Assembly: GCA_030280995.1 (NCBI GenBank)
Contig: JASXTE010000001.1
Location: 14,045,001-14,109,000, forward strand
Length of the DNA: 64,000 nucleotides
Direction: 5' to 3'
From: Hemileia vastatrix
Lineage: Eukaryota; Basidiomycota; Pucciniomycetes; Pucciniales; Zaghouaniaceae
The notes beneath the pieces are model-generated. The model searched no databases. It was not told where the DNA came from and was given only the letters and a program-made list of their open reading frames with translations. This document shows positions 35,802 through 45,051 of the stretch, one piece after another; position 1 is the stretch's first letter; every line of letters begins with the position of its first letter. The translations under genes and the position numbers were made by a program.

Positions 35802-36305
35802 TGGTTTTTTTGTTTTTTTTTGCTTTTTTTTTGGTTTTTTTGTTTTTTTTGTAAGTGCTTCTATTATTTTTGTTCTAGGGTAAACTAATTTTTGTTTTGC
35901 TTTTTTCTCTTTTTTATCTTTTTATTTTTTTGTTTTTTTTTCTCTCCTTCACCTCTCTTTATGATCCTCAAGGCCCCCTTTTTCCCTCTCTTTACCTGTC
36001 TCTGACCCCCTTTTTACCCCCTTTTTAGCTGCCTCAAATCCCCCCTTTCCCCCCTCTTAAGTCCCTCATCACCCCCTTTCCCCTCTTTTTAGGTGCTTCA
36101 ATACTCCCCCCTTCCCCTCTCTTTATGTCCCTCAAACCCCCCCCCTTCACCTCTCTTTTGGCGCCTCAAACCCCCCCCCTTCACCTCTCTTTACCCACAT
36201 TAAACCCCCACTTTCCCTCTCTTTAGGCGCCTCAAACACCCCCCCTTCCCCCCCTTCTACTCACTTTACCCCCCTACCTAATCATTATATCCTCCTTTAA
36301 ACAGA
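35480..36305. repeat. T-rich then C-rich simple sequence inside Harbinger A
   Basis: 35520-35940 is dominated by T runs (TTTTTTTTGC units). 35940-36290 is a degenerate C-rich minisatellite of about 45 bp, with units like CACCTCTCTTT, GGCGCCTCAAAC and C7-C9 tracts. The opposite strand has many G runs. No genes; the Phe-rich open frame here is low-complexity. Confidence 0.8.
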
Positions 36306-36420
36306 CACCACGCAATATGGGGGGCGGACTTGCTAGCAAGTCCGCAACTTGAAGTCAGATGGAAATCAGATGGAACTCAGACTGAAGTAATACTGAACTT
36401 TCACTTGAAGTATCACACAA
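36306..36420. repeat. Isolated CACTA-like terminus inside Harbinger A
   Basis: CACCACGCAATATGGGGGGC (36306-36325) followed by the self-complementary GGACTTGCTAGCAAGTCC and subterminal TCAGATGGAA / TCAGACTGAAG repeats. It matches the ends of the 261-bp MITE at 59533-59793. No opposite end was found nearby, so this is a truncated copy. Confidence 0.7.
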
Positions 36421-36668
36421 ATAATAATGGATCTATATTGAAAACATTGTGAAAGTGTGAGGATAACTGAATGGAAGCCAGAAAAAATCATTCCATGAGT
36501 CTACTCAATGCAAAGTATTTTTTGAAGCAACTTATTTAAATAATACTTTATTAAATTAAGTTTATCAATAAAAATTTATTGACAATATTGCAATTCTTAA
36601 ATACAATAATTTGACTTTTTCTATTACTTACAACTGTTTTTACACAATTGAAAACTATGTTTCAGGTA

Positions 36669-36856
36669 ATATTTTATGGAAGTGAACTCTGTTCTTCGCC
36701 CGAAGAACAGAGTTCATCCTCCTATTTTCACACTCTGTTTGCACCAATCTCCATTGCTTTCAATATTTTATGGAAGTGAACTCTGTTCTTCGCCCGAAGA
36801 ACAGAGTTCATCCTCCTATTTTCACACTCTGTTTGCACCAATCTCCATCCCTTTCA
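36669..36856. repeat. 94-bp tandem duplication, each unit with a hairpin
   Basis: Two near-identical units start at about 36669 and 36763. Each holds an inverted repeat with arm GAACTCTGTTCTTCG and its reverse complement, about 32 bp in total. A decayed copy of the same hairpin and flank occurs at 62600-62640. No coding role. Confidence 0.85.
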
Positions 36857-36998
36857 ATTCTATCAACACATGCTTGTCTTCTCTCCCCATGCCTTTCGCT
36901 ATCCTCCCAGCCCCATTGTATGTATAATACAGAAAATAATTGTAAAATTTATGTACAAATAAATATGAACACATGAAGTGTGAAAGAAATAAAAGAAA

Positions 36999-38396
36999 CT
37001 AGTCAACAAAAAATTTCATTAAACGTTCTATTTCTTCAACAGATTTGTTTGCTTTAATGCATTTGATCAAGAAATCTTTCTTTTTAGAACTTTCTTGGAG
37101 ATCATGCTTATACTTCATCTGTTCCATTAAGTTTTGATGCTCGAGTGTTTTTTCCTTATTTTTGGATTTTTCAATACTAAGAGTTAACTCAAACTTCTTC
37201 TCCTCCAAATCTTAGGCCCTACCATCCTTCTGTAAAGAGAGCTCAAACTTCTTCTCCTCCAAATCTTGGATCCGATCATCCTTCCGTAAGGAGAGCTCAT
37301 ACTTCCTCTCTTCCAAATCTTGTACTCTGTCATCCCTCCTTAAAGAGAGCTCGTATTTCTTCTTTTCAAAGCTCAGTGTCTCTTTAGCAATTTCCACTTG
37401 TTCTAGAGTGAGAATAAAAATTAACATAAAGTAGAAGAAAAGCAGAGTAAAGTAATAAGAGGTATGATATCACTTACCAGCATCACGTTTCTCTAAAAAC
37501 TGTTCCATCGAAGAAAAAGGTGTTTGTGATGAAGTATCACTTTTTTGTCTTCTTTGGGAGAGGAAATTTAGACTAGTTGAAGCCCTTCTCTTTTTGTTCA
37601 ACGTAGCATTTTCCTCCTCATCATTGTCACTAGCTTCAGACTCAGTTGATTGAGGATCCTGGGTTTGTTCATCAGCCTTTTAAGAAATAAGAAAAATATA
37701 AGTAAATAAAAAAATAGAATTGATAAGATAAAAGAAACAGACCTGAGTTAGATTGGGTTGGGTTAAATCGCCAATAGGATCAATAGCAAAGCTATCTAGA
37801 TTCGTAGAATTTAGAAGAGGGGAGGCTTGAGTGGAGGAAGAGGATGGGAAAAGATTTGCTTCGACATCATGTTCGGAGATAGGATCTTCTCCATCCAACA
37901 TGTTTACAGGATTAACATCGGCTCGCTCTCCAAAAATTGCATCCATCTCTTTAAAGTAAGGACATAAAGAATCAAGTTTATTGTCTATGGATTTTATACC
38001 CTTAGTTATATCAATGTCAGTAACCCCAAAACCAGTGGAAGATGAAAGAGCCTTTGCCTTCTTGTATTTTGCTCGATAATGCTTGAAGCGTTCAGACATC
38101 TGTTTAGGCAAAAGATCAATCCTTCCCTTGGTCTTATTGCGTAATTCATTTGCCATTAGAAGATAGCCATTAACTTTTGATGTGGGGGGCCGTCCTACTT
38201 TAGTGGCATACTCAGTACCAAAACAAGAATCATAGTTAGATTTGGTTTTCAGCCAGTTGATAAGAATGAGATGATCATCTTTTTTTAATTGAACAGTCTT
38301 TGATTTCTTGGCTGAGCGGGGAAAAGAGGAAGTAGTGGGAATTGAAGAACAACTGGGTGATAGCTGCCTTTGAGAAGATCTAGGATGACGAGGCAT
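36999..38396 (-). CDS. Harbinger A second protein, Myb/SANT-like DNA-binding with coiled coil (one premature stop)
   Basis: PIF/Harbinger elements need a Myb/SANT-like partner that helps the transposase bind ends and enter the nucleus. Proposed exons on the minus strand are 38396-37743, 37676-37478 and 37402-36999, with GT...AG introns of 66 and 75 bp that keep frame (TQ|ADEQ; DA|EQVEI). The N-terminus is Ser/Arg-rich (MPRHPRSSQRQLSPS). The trihelix-like domain follows: DDHLILINWLKTKSNYDSCF, MSERFKHYRAKYKKAK and DSLCPYFKEMDAIFGE. The C-terminus is a coiled coil of KYELSLRKDDRIQDLEEK-type repeats. One in-frame TAA near 37209 replaces an expected CAA (Gln), cutting the last 69 residues. Confidence 0.8.
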
Positions 38397-38747
38397 GTTA
38401 TTATAAATGAAGATGAAAAGGAGCAGAAACAAGCAGATGAGATAGCGAGATGAAAAGGAGAAGAATAAAATAGATGAAATGGGGAGAAATTCTGAGCGGA
38501 TAGAATGAACAGGATGGGATGAGAATGTAAGTGCGCAGCAAGGTAGAAGGCTGGGATATCCAGAAAGTTGTCCAAGATGTGGTTATGGAAATTTGAGTAA
38601 ATAAATGTCGGATAAGAGGTGAACATTGACACGTAAAGTGTCTAATAACCCAATTATTAGCAAAAATAATTGCAGAAGATAATTGGGGTATAAGGATTAT
38701 TTTCTGCAATTAATTTAATTGCAGATCGGTCAACATTGATACCCCCT

Positions 38748-38825
38748 AATATTAATAACATAATGGTGACAAAAAAACAATCAAATGATAAATATGAGTG
38801 AGGCACAAAGGTCAAATACCAATTA
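38748..38825. repeat. Right edge of the satellite array
   Basis: Continues the interrupted unit directly after the Harbinger duplication (AATATTAATAACATAATGGTGAC) and stops at AGGTCAAATACCAAT. This is close to the right boundary of the approximately 370-bp segment that distinguishes 608-bp units from 235-bp units. Confidence 0.85.
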
Positions 38826-39375
38826 ATCAATAGTTCTTTTTAATATTATAAATTTTTTTGATTAAATAAAATGGTAATAATGAATTATATTTTTTATCCA
38901 CAATTCCACTCTAATGATTCCCACTGCACAAAAAGGGTTCACTCAGTCCTTTCTTTACTGCTTGTGCATATATTTTATTGCCCACAGTACTACAATTTTT
39001 TGTAGTGATTATCCCACATCTGATTCAGGAATATTTTTGAACAATATAAGTTTTTTTTACAAAAGACCTTATCATATCCAATATCCCACAAAAAATACAA
39101 CCTGTTTTTGTATTAAAACCCATTAATTATTAAGAAATCGTTAAGATAATTAGATTTGACCCTGGCACAGCTAGATCCATACCAACCAACCTAAAGTCTT
39201 TTCAATATTGAAAACAATTAAATAAAATTATGATATCATACTAAATTATGGGCACCAACCATAATTCAGCACTTCTCATTTGCTCTGCTACAAAATGAGT
39301 GCATGTAGCATTTTTCTAACGTTGGACTGTTTTTCTTCCTTCCCTCACACCTTTGGTCCAGAATGAAAATTTAGT
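38826..39375. other. Unassigned AT-rich stretch
   Basis: Part of the CACTA-like element to the right of the satellite. No coding, structured RNA or repeat signal was recognised. Confidence 0.4.
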
Positions 39376-39845
39376 ATGAGTTTTGGTCAAGTTGGTTTGC
39401 CAGTGCTATCTGTATGCAATATGAATTCATATTGCATATTTCTATTTATGCATAAAATATACTTGTTAAGCATCATTTTTTGCATTTTTCAATCATTATG
39501 CATATTTATGCATATGCACATGCATATTCATTATACAGATTTATATGCATATTATTATATTTTATTCATATACATATATGCACCTTTTTTTTGCATATTC
39601 AATATGCATATTTTTAATGCATATTCAATATGCATATTTTCTATGCATATTTTTATGCATATTTATTATGTATAATCACTATGCATATTTTTATGCATAT
39701 TTTTTATGCATATTGATTCTTCATAGTCATTATGCATACACTTTAGATAGGCATTTCACATCAATTTTTAACATGCAATAAGTATCCACCATGCAAATTC
39801 AAATGCATATGCATCTATATCATACATGCAACATATATTCAAGTT
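39376..39845. repeat. Simple sequence rich in TATGCATATT
   Basis: Irregular tandem runs of ATGCATAT / TTTTTATGCATATT. The open frames covering it encode His/Tyr/Ile/Met repeats and are translation artefacts of the microsatellite. Confidence 0.85.
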
Positions 39846-39989
39846 TAATATTTGAATATTAAGGTATGCTAAGTGATGTTGTTCAACCTTTTTCCAAACC
39901 TGAGATTAACTGATGTTCAATGTGGTTCCTAAGCTCTGCTCAAGGAGGGATTGTTCTGGATTCAATCTGTGACAGTTTATTTTTTCAAT

Positions 39990-40119
39990 GTTTTTTCATC
40001 AGATTTAAAAACATATTTCTGACAGTTTCAGGATGGTTTCCCAACAGTTTCCTGACAAATTCTTGATAGTTTCAAATAGAGGGAACTGCTAGCAGTTCAC
40101 CCCCAGATTTCCTGTGGTG
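39990..40119. repeat. Right terminus and subterminal repeats of the CACTA-like element
   Basis: Subterminal direct repeats of GACAGTTTC / AACAGTTTC / GATAGTTTC (about 40020-40074) precede the terminal inverted repeat, which contains GAACTGCTAGCAGTTC and ends CCTGTGGTG at 40119. Confidence 0.75.
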
Positions 40120-41291
40120 TATGTCTAGTATATAAGTATGATTTAATAGTATTAATTAATGGTCCTACTACTTATTGATAAATGATTTAGTGATTAAACC
40201 TCAGGGGAAGACTAATAAAATAGTTATACTCAAATAAAACTCACAATAATTGGATTTAAATGTGTGCTTAGTGGTGGAAAATAGATAAATAGAATATAGT
40301 TATAGCTTATATAATGATAATATCACCTTATAAAAGCTTTATAATATATTTCTAAATGCTAATAATTGTATTGAAGTGTTTGATTGAATTGTAGTAAGTA
40401 ATTGATGATGAATAACCCATCAAGTCCCTCCTTACTTATACCAAAATCCCCTGAAGTGCACAGACCTTCAATCCAGATGATGTCACTGCTATCCCTGGCA
40501 ATTACAGCACTGTGAGGGCCCATCACCTCCCCATGGCATCCACTTCAAGCAGTTTCAACACCCAGACCTCCAGTAGGGACCCTCCATCACAATTAATGAT
40601 AACACAGACCCAACCCATTATTAGAAAATCCAGATAAAAGTGGATACCATAAAGAAACAGGTAAAATAACTAATCGAAAAGGGATAAAATGAAACCCAAA
40701 GCATATAAAGGAAACAAATGAAATTTCCAAGCCCCCAATAACATCCCCAAGCATCCATATTAACCCAGCCATGACCTCCCAACCCATAAATCCACGAATA
40801 TCCATCCAAGGAAGCAGATTTAGTTGTCCAAACTGAGTGTATGCACCTGAAATAGATGTCTAGGCTTCTTTAGGCGTTGTGAATCCACTGATTACGTCCA
40901 TATGACCTAAAATAAGCAGAAAAACAAAGTCTATAGGCTATTAAGAGGTTAAAACCCACTTATAGACCAAAATATACATAATATACTGCATATTTCACTG
41001 AATATGAGCTTTATGAATACATTTAAGCTTATGTATGTCAATAATTACTTAATATCACTTATGATAAGTATATTATGACTCCATTAACACCTTAAAAAGT
41101 ATTATTAGGCTATGGATAAGCTATTTAAGCTACTTTAAGTTATATAATAGTGTAATAATTATATATATATATGTATTATAATCATATATAAAATTGTTTA
41201 ACCTTATCTTTAAGATATAAGCTTAATGTACTTAAGGTTATCTTATTTTAAGCATAAGAAATACTCAGTCGTAGGGATATCTAGGCTGACA
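40120..41291. repeat. Body of solo LTR Y
   Basis: About 1.17 kb of AT-rich non-coding DNA from the TAT duplication to CTGACA at 41291. It contains A+T runs (ATATATATATGTATTATAAT) but no frames or further insertions that I recognise. Confidence 0.65.
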
Positions 41292-41780
41292 CTTTCTCTT
41301 GATTCTAAGAAGAAGGATGGGAATGGGTTGCCAATGGTTAGCCCCAGAGAGGGCCAAAAGGGAGAAGAGAGGCGCCTAAAGGAGGAGAAGGCATAAAATA
41401 TGAAGGATAAGGCAGAAGATTGGAAGGTTTATGGCACAGAGAAAGTATTTTTCCCTTGGCCTCTGCCGGGGTCAGGGGCCCCTCTTGAAAAGTCTCCTAG
41501 TGTTTCATTATCATCAGTAGACTTTCCACAAGAAATGACACTTTATCTTGATATTAAGTTTCAGGACTTGGAGAGGTTGCTGGAGGAAGAAGAGGAACTG
41601 GAATGTGATGCAACAGTTTGGAACATATCCACCAAGATTTCAGCCAAGGCCCAGTCCTCAGAGCCAACAAAAAGCCTCAAGGAAATGGTCCCAGAAGCTT
41701 ACTAGGAATTTTTACCACTGTTTGAAGATGGAGAATAAAAGACCCTACCACCTCATTGACCATATGACTTTTCAAATTAT
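41292..41780 (+). pseudogene. Gypsy B protease-RT linker
   Basis: Resumes Gypsy B after the nest with CTTTCTCTTGATTCTAAG, equivalent to 20590-20610 in Gypsy A. An open stretch (41400-41705) reads MKDKAEDWKVYGTEKVFFPW, then LPGSGAPLEKSPSVSLSSV, an acidic LERLLEEEEELECD-like part and TKISAKAQSSEPTKS, leading to the RT. Confidence 0.65.
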
Positions 41781-43019
41781 ATGATTCCAGGCGCAACCCC
41801 TCAATTTAGCCGCATAATCCCATTATCAACCCTAGAGTCAACAGTTCTAAAAGTGATGATAGATGAAAATCTAAAGAATGGTTTTATTAGGGAATCCAAA
41901 TCTCCCTGGTCTACCCCTGTGAGCTTTGCAGGAAAAAAGGATGGGTCATTTAGACTTTGTATGTATTTCAGAAGGTTAAACACGCTGAAATTAAAGAACA
42001 GCTATCCCCTTCATCTGACTAGTGAGCTAATTGATAGCCTTAAAGGTGCAGAGATCTTCACATCTCTAGATCTTAGGGTAGGTTACCACAACATACATGT
42101 GAAAGAAGGTGATGAGCACAAACTGGCATTCTGCACCAAATTCAGTCATTTTAAATGGCTGGTAATTCCATTTGGTCCATGTAATGCACCTGCCACTTTC
42201 AAACATTTCACCATCAGCATCATTAGAGACAGAATAGGGATAGATGTGGAGGTATACCTGGATGACATCCTGATTTACTCCAGATCAATGGAGGAACACC
42301 AGATATGTGTGAAAGACTGTTTTCAGTGCTTGAGGGAGGCCCAAGTATGGTTAAAACTGGAGAAATGTGTTTTTTAAGTAGGTGAAATCCACTATCTGGG
42401 TATGATCATTTTTAAAACTAAGGTGCAAATAGACCAGGAGAAAGTAAAGGCACTAACAGAATAGCCAACACCAACATCAGTAATAGAGCTCCAGTCATTT
42501 CTAGGCTTTGAAAATTTTTTCTGCTGTTTTATCAAAAATTACTCCCACATTTGCCAACCATTGCACAACCTCACAAAAAAAGAAGTCAAGTCTATCTGGA
42601 CATGTAACCAACAAGATGTATTTGACTACCTGAAAAGAAAATTTTTGATGGCCCTTATTCTTGCAATCCCTGACTTATTAAAGCCATTTGTTCTGGAATG
42701 TAACTTCTCAGATTTTGCACTAGGTGCAGTATTATCCCAATATGATGCTGAAAATTTCCTGCACTCAGTAGCATATTTGTCACAAACACTGCTAGGTGCC
42801 AAATTGAACTATGAAATGTATGATAAGGAGTTATTGGCACTAGTTAAAGAAGTGTGCACCTGTCATCACTATTTAGAAGGTGGGCCACACAGACTACAAG
42901 TTATTATTTACACAGACCATAAAAACTTGGAAACTTTCCTGACAACTAAAAAGTTGACTTGCCAGCATGCACGCTATGCAGAAAATCTAAGTAGCATTAA
43001 TTTTGTTGTTACATTTTGA
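41781..43019 (+). pseudogene. Gypsy B reverse transcriptase and RNase H, two internal stops
   Basis: One frame runs from 41781 to 43019 with stops only at 42375 (TAA) and about 42462 (TAG, where the family has Trp TGG). RT motifs are VMIDENLKNGFIRESKSPW, FTSLDLRVGYHNIHV, VIPFGPCNAPATFKHF and VYLDDILIYSRS, with both catalytic Asp kept. RNase H follows: FVLECNFSDFALGAVLSQYD (first Asp position is N-F-S-D), YEMYDKELLALV (catalytic Glu) and IIYTDHKNLETF (Asp). In-frame stops with no indel fit transition-type decay of a once complete gene. Confidence 0.92.
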
Positions 43020-43125
43020 CAAGGGAAGTAAATTGAAAAACCTGATGTGCTATCATGATGTCCTGACTTGCTCCCAGAACTGGACCAGCTACATACTGTT
43101 GGTGCTATTTTATTGAAGGGGGACC

Positions 43126-44420
43126 TTAAAGAGGGGGTACTCCTAGATGAAGTTGAAAGGGAAGATGAAGATTTAATGTAATGGGTAAAAAGAGAGCAGA
43201 AAAAGGATGAGTAGGTTCAGGAGTTAGTGAAGGCGCCTTTATCAAAAGCGGTATCGGTAAGGAAAGGATTGGAGGAGTATCACCTAGCAGGGGAAACACT
43301 ATATTGGAATGGGAGGATAGTGGTGCCAAATGATGAAGAGCTCAAAAGGCAGGTAGTCAATTCATAACATAACTCCGCAATGGCAGGACACCCAGGACTG
43401 CTGAAGGCTGTGGAGCTGGTAAACTGCAACTTTTACTGGAAGTCCATGAAGGCATATATCCAGTGCTATGTAGCAGCATGTGATAATTGCCAGGGGAACA
43501 AGGTCAGCTCAACAACCATGCCACTATCCCTGTTAAGCATAGCCAAGCAGCCACTCAAGTAATTCTCTTATGATCTTATAGTGGAGTTACCCAAGTCACA
43601 AGGAAAGAATGCTATCCTCACATTTGTTGACCGCTGCACAAAGATGGTGCACTTTGTTCCCACCATTACCAAGGTTACATCAGAAGGAATTGCAGACTTA
43701 ATGGTGGTGCATGTCTGGAAATTACATGGATTGCCTGAAATATAGTATCAGATAGGGGAATTACTTTTAGCTCTAAGCTTCTGAAAGCAATGTATGAGTA
43801 ACTGAACATCAAGTCCATCTTGTCAACAGCATGGCATCCACTGACTGATGTGAGATCTGAGATAGTGAATAAAACACTTGAACAATATTAGCACCATTTC
43901 ATTAACTATCAGCAAGATAATTGGATACAGCTTATACCATTAGCTGAATGTTCATTCAACAACCAAGAACATGCTGTAACAGGCATGTCAAAATTCTATG
44001 CTAACTATGGAAATCACCCAACATTCTGAATTGGTATCCCATCCACGTTACAAGTTCCAGAAGTGGAAGAGCAGATCCAAAGAATATTGAGTATATGTCA
44101 GGAACTCAAAGCGGCTCTCAAATTATCTCAAAAATCAAGGAAGGACCCAGAATTTTGTGCTTCAGGCAGGTGACAAGTTTTGGTTAAGCTCATGTTTACT
44201 TTCCACATTACACCCCAGCTCTAAATCAGATCACAAGAAAATGGGGCAATTTAAAGTCAAACGTAAGGTATCTGACTCAGCTTATGAACAGGAACTACCA
44301 ATCTCAATGAGACAAGTACATCCAGTTTTCAACATTTCATTGCTCACAAAGCATAGGGAAGTTACAATTCCAGGACGTCCAGAAATGCGCCAGCACCAAT
44401 CCAGGTGGAAAGTGAAGAGT
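43126..44420 (+). pseudogene. Gypsy B integrase
   Basis: Zinc-binding HHCC module near 43380: MAGHPGLLKAVELVNCNFYW, then YVAACDNCQGNK. Core: FSYDLIVELPKSQGKNAILT with the first Asp, MVHFVPTITKVTSEG, and LHGLPE followed by a stop before the expected VSDRG Asp. The third region is near 43870-44000 (SFNNQEHAVTGM). The C-terminal GDKFWLSS...KKMGQFKVKRKVSDSAYEQEL and VHPVFNISLL at 44160-44350 are the usual post-core segment before the chromodomain. Several stops and frameshifts are present. Confidence 0.88.
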
Positions 44421-44422
44421 AG

Positions 44423-44596
44423 TTTGAGGTGGAAAAAGTTGTTTTTAAGAGGGTGTATAGGGGAAAGGTTCAGTACTTGGTGCATTGGAAGGGTTATGGA
44501 GTTGGAGATAGGTCCTGGGAACTGGAAGAAAATCTGGTGAATGCTAAGGAAAAGTTGAAGGAGTTTGAGAAGGAGTGCAGGATGCAGGAAGGGTAA
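44423..44596 (+). pseudogene. Gypsy B chromodomain, itself intact
   Basis: An uninterrupted stretch ending at TAA 44594-44596 reads FEVEKVVFKRVYRGKVQYLV, then HWKGYGVGDRSWELEENLVN and a charged tail (KEKLKEFEKECRMQEG). The Y-L-V-H-W-K-G-Y and S-W-E-L-E-E-N-L signatures are those of chromodomains fused to chromovirus integrases, which steer integration towards modified histones. There is no own start codon because it is the end of the Pol polyprotein. Confidence 0.9.
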
Positions 44597-44607
44597 GGGA
44601 GGGGTGA

Positions 44608-45051
44608 TGTTAGGATTTGCGTTGAGGGGTGAGGAGGAGGAGCGCTATGGGTGCTATGCATTGTAAAGAGGTGGAAGAGTGGTTATTGCATAAGGGGGTT
44701 ATAGGGGGCAAGCACTGTGGAGCGCTCCTCATTGGACAACTTACTTAGTAATTCAGTTACTCTCTAGTCTCACTGCTACATTAGCACAGTCAGTCCTGTG
44801 TCCTCCTTATGCTATTTGTTGTGATGCTTTATCTTTCTGTCCTTCTAAGAGTCAAAGGTAATCAATCCATCTTCCCTTCCCCTACACTCCTATAATACTT
44901 CTTTCGATAACGCTTTCTTCTTCATGATCTCCTCACTGTTTTCAGCCCCAACATAATCAGTCTAATTAGTCTCACTTCTGTACCAGCATAGTCAGTCCTG
45001 TTAAAGGCTAGCCTCAGCACTAGTAGTAGTGCTCCTTCTCAGGTCCTAACA
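44608..45051 (+). repeat. Gypsy B 3' LTR (444 bp)
   Basis: Starts TGTTAGGATTTGCG and ends CAGGTCCTAACA, an 8-bp inverted terminal repeat. It carries the family block GAGGAGGAGCGCTATGGG. Relative to the 5' LTR and the Gypsy A LTR it has about 125 extra bp (about 44810-44935, pyrimidine-rich) between GTCCTGT and CTCACTGTTTT. The right flank is Copia gag. Confidence 0.87.

Larger units (their letters stand above)
33772..38747 (+). mobile_element. PIF/Harbinger transposon, nearly intact ('Harbinger A', 4976 bp)
   Basis: Terminal inverted repeats are AGGGGGTATCAATGTT at the left and its reverse complement at the right; with mismatches the match extends to about 32 bp (ending GCAATTA). AAT flanks both ends, the 3-bp duplication of this superfamily. 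Sister satellite units show the empty site ACTTATAATATTAATAAC exactly. Two divergently placed genes are present, as usual for PIF/Harbinger: a DDE transposase (plus) and a Myb/SANT-like protein (minus, converging towards the middle). The central third is simple-sequence rich and contains fragments of other repeats. Confidence 0.95.
23495..40119. mobile_element. Giant (16.6 kb) CACTA-like non-autonomous element carrying a satellite array
   Basis: The left terminus at 23495 reads CACCACGGGAAATCT, then GCTAGCAATCCCCTCT. The reverse complement of the right terminus (40119 backwards) reads CACCACAGGAAATCT, then GCTAGCAGTTCCCTCT. About 42 bp are alignable with about seven mismatches. TAT flanks both sides (23492-23494, 40120-40122), a 3-bp duplication. 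CACT/CACC ends, a 3-bp duplication, long size, subterminal short repeats and internal tandem arrays are features of CACTA (En/Spm) elements. No transposase of its own was found. Subtracting the nested Harbinger and the 31009 insertion leaves about 10.5 kb of own sequence. Confidence 0.72.
23486..41291. repeat. Solo LTR 'Y' (about 1.18 kb) carrying the CACTA-like insertion
   Basis: The left end is TGTCAGTAT (23486-23494). The right part runs from 40120 to 41291 and ends CTAGGCTGACA. Ends TGTCAG/CTGACA form a 6-bp inverted repeat of the TG...CA type. The 5-bp duplication CTTTC flanks it in Gypsy B, and deleting the whole block restores the linker as seen in Gypsy A. The LTR body is AT-rich with no coding sequence. 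No second copy was recognised in this window. Confidence 0.8.
21593..45051 (+). mobile_element. Chromodomain Ty3/Gypsy element 'Gypsy B', split by a 17.8-kb nest
   Basis: The 5' half (21593-23485) has an LTR, gag, protease and part of the linker. The 3' half (41292-45051) has the rest of the linker, RT, RNase H, integrase, chromodomain and LTR. The break falls inside a linker sequence that Gypsy A keeps intact, and CTTTC is present on both sides (23481-23485 and 41292-41296). The halves are therefore one element opened by an insertion. The 3' LTR is longer (444 bp against 319 bp) through an internal insertion of about 125 bp. Confidence 0.88.

Noticed and set aside
35539..35883. 114-codon Phe-rich frame downstream of the transposase
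   Set aside because: Caused by T-rich simple sequence; composition is almost only Phe, Leu, Ser and Ile.
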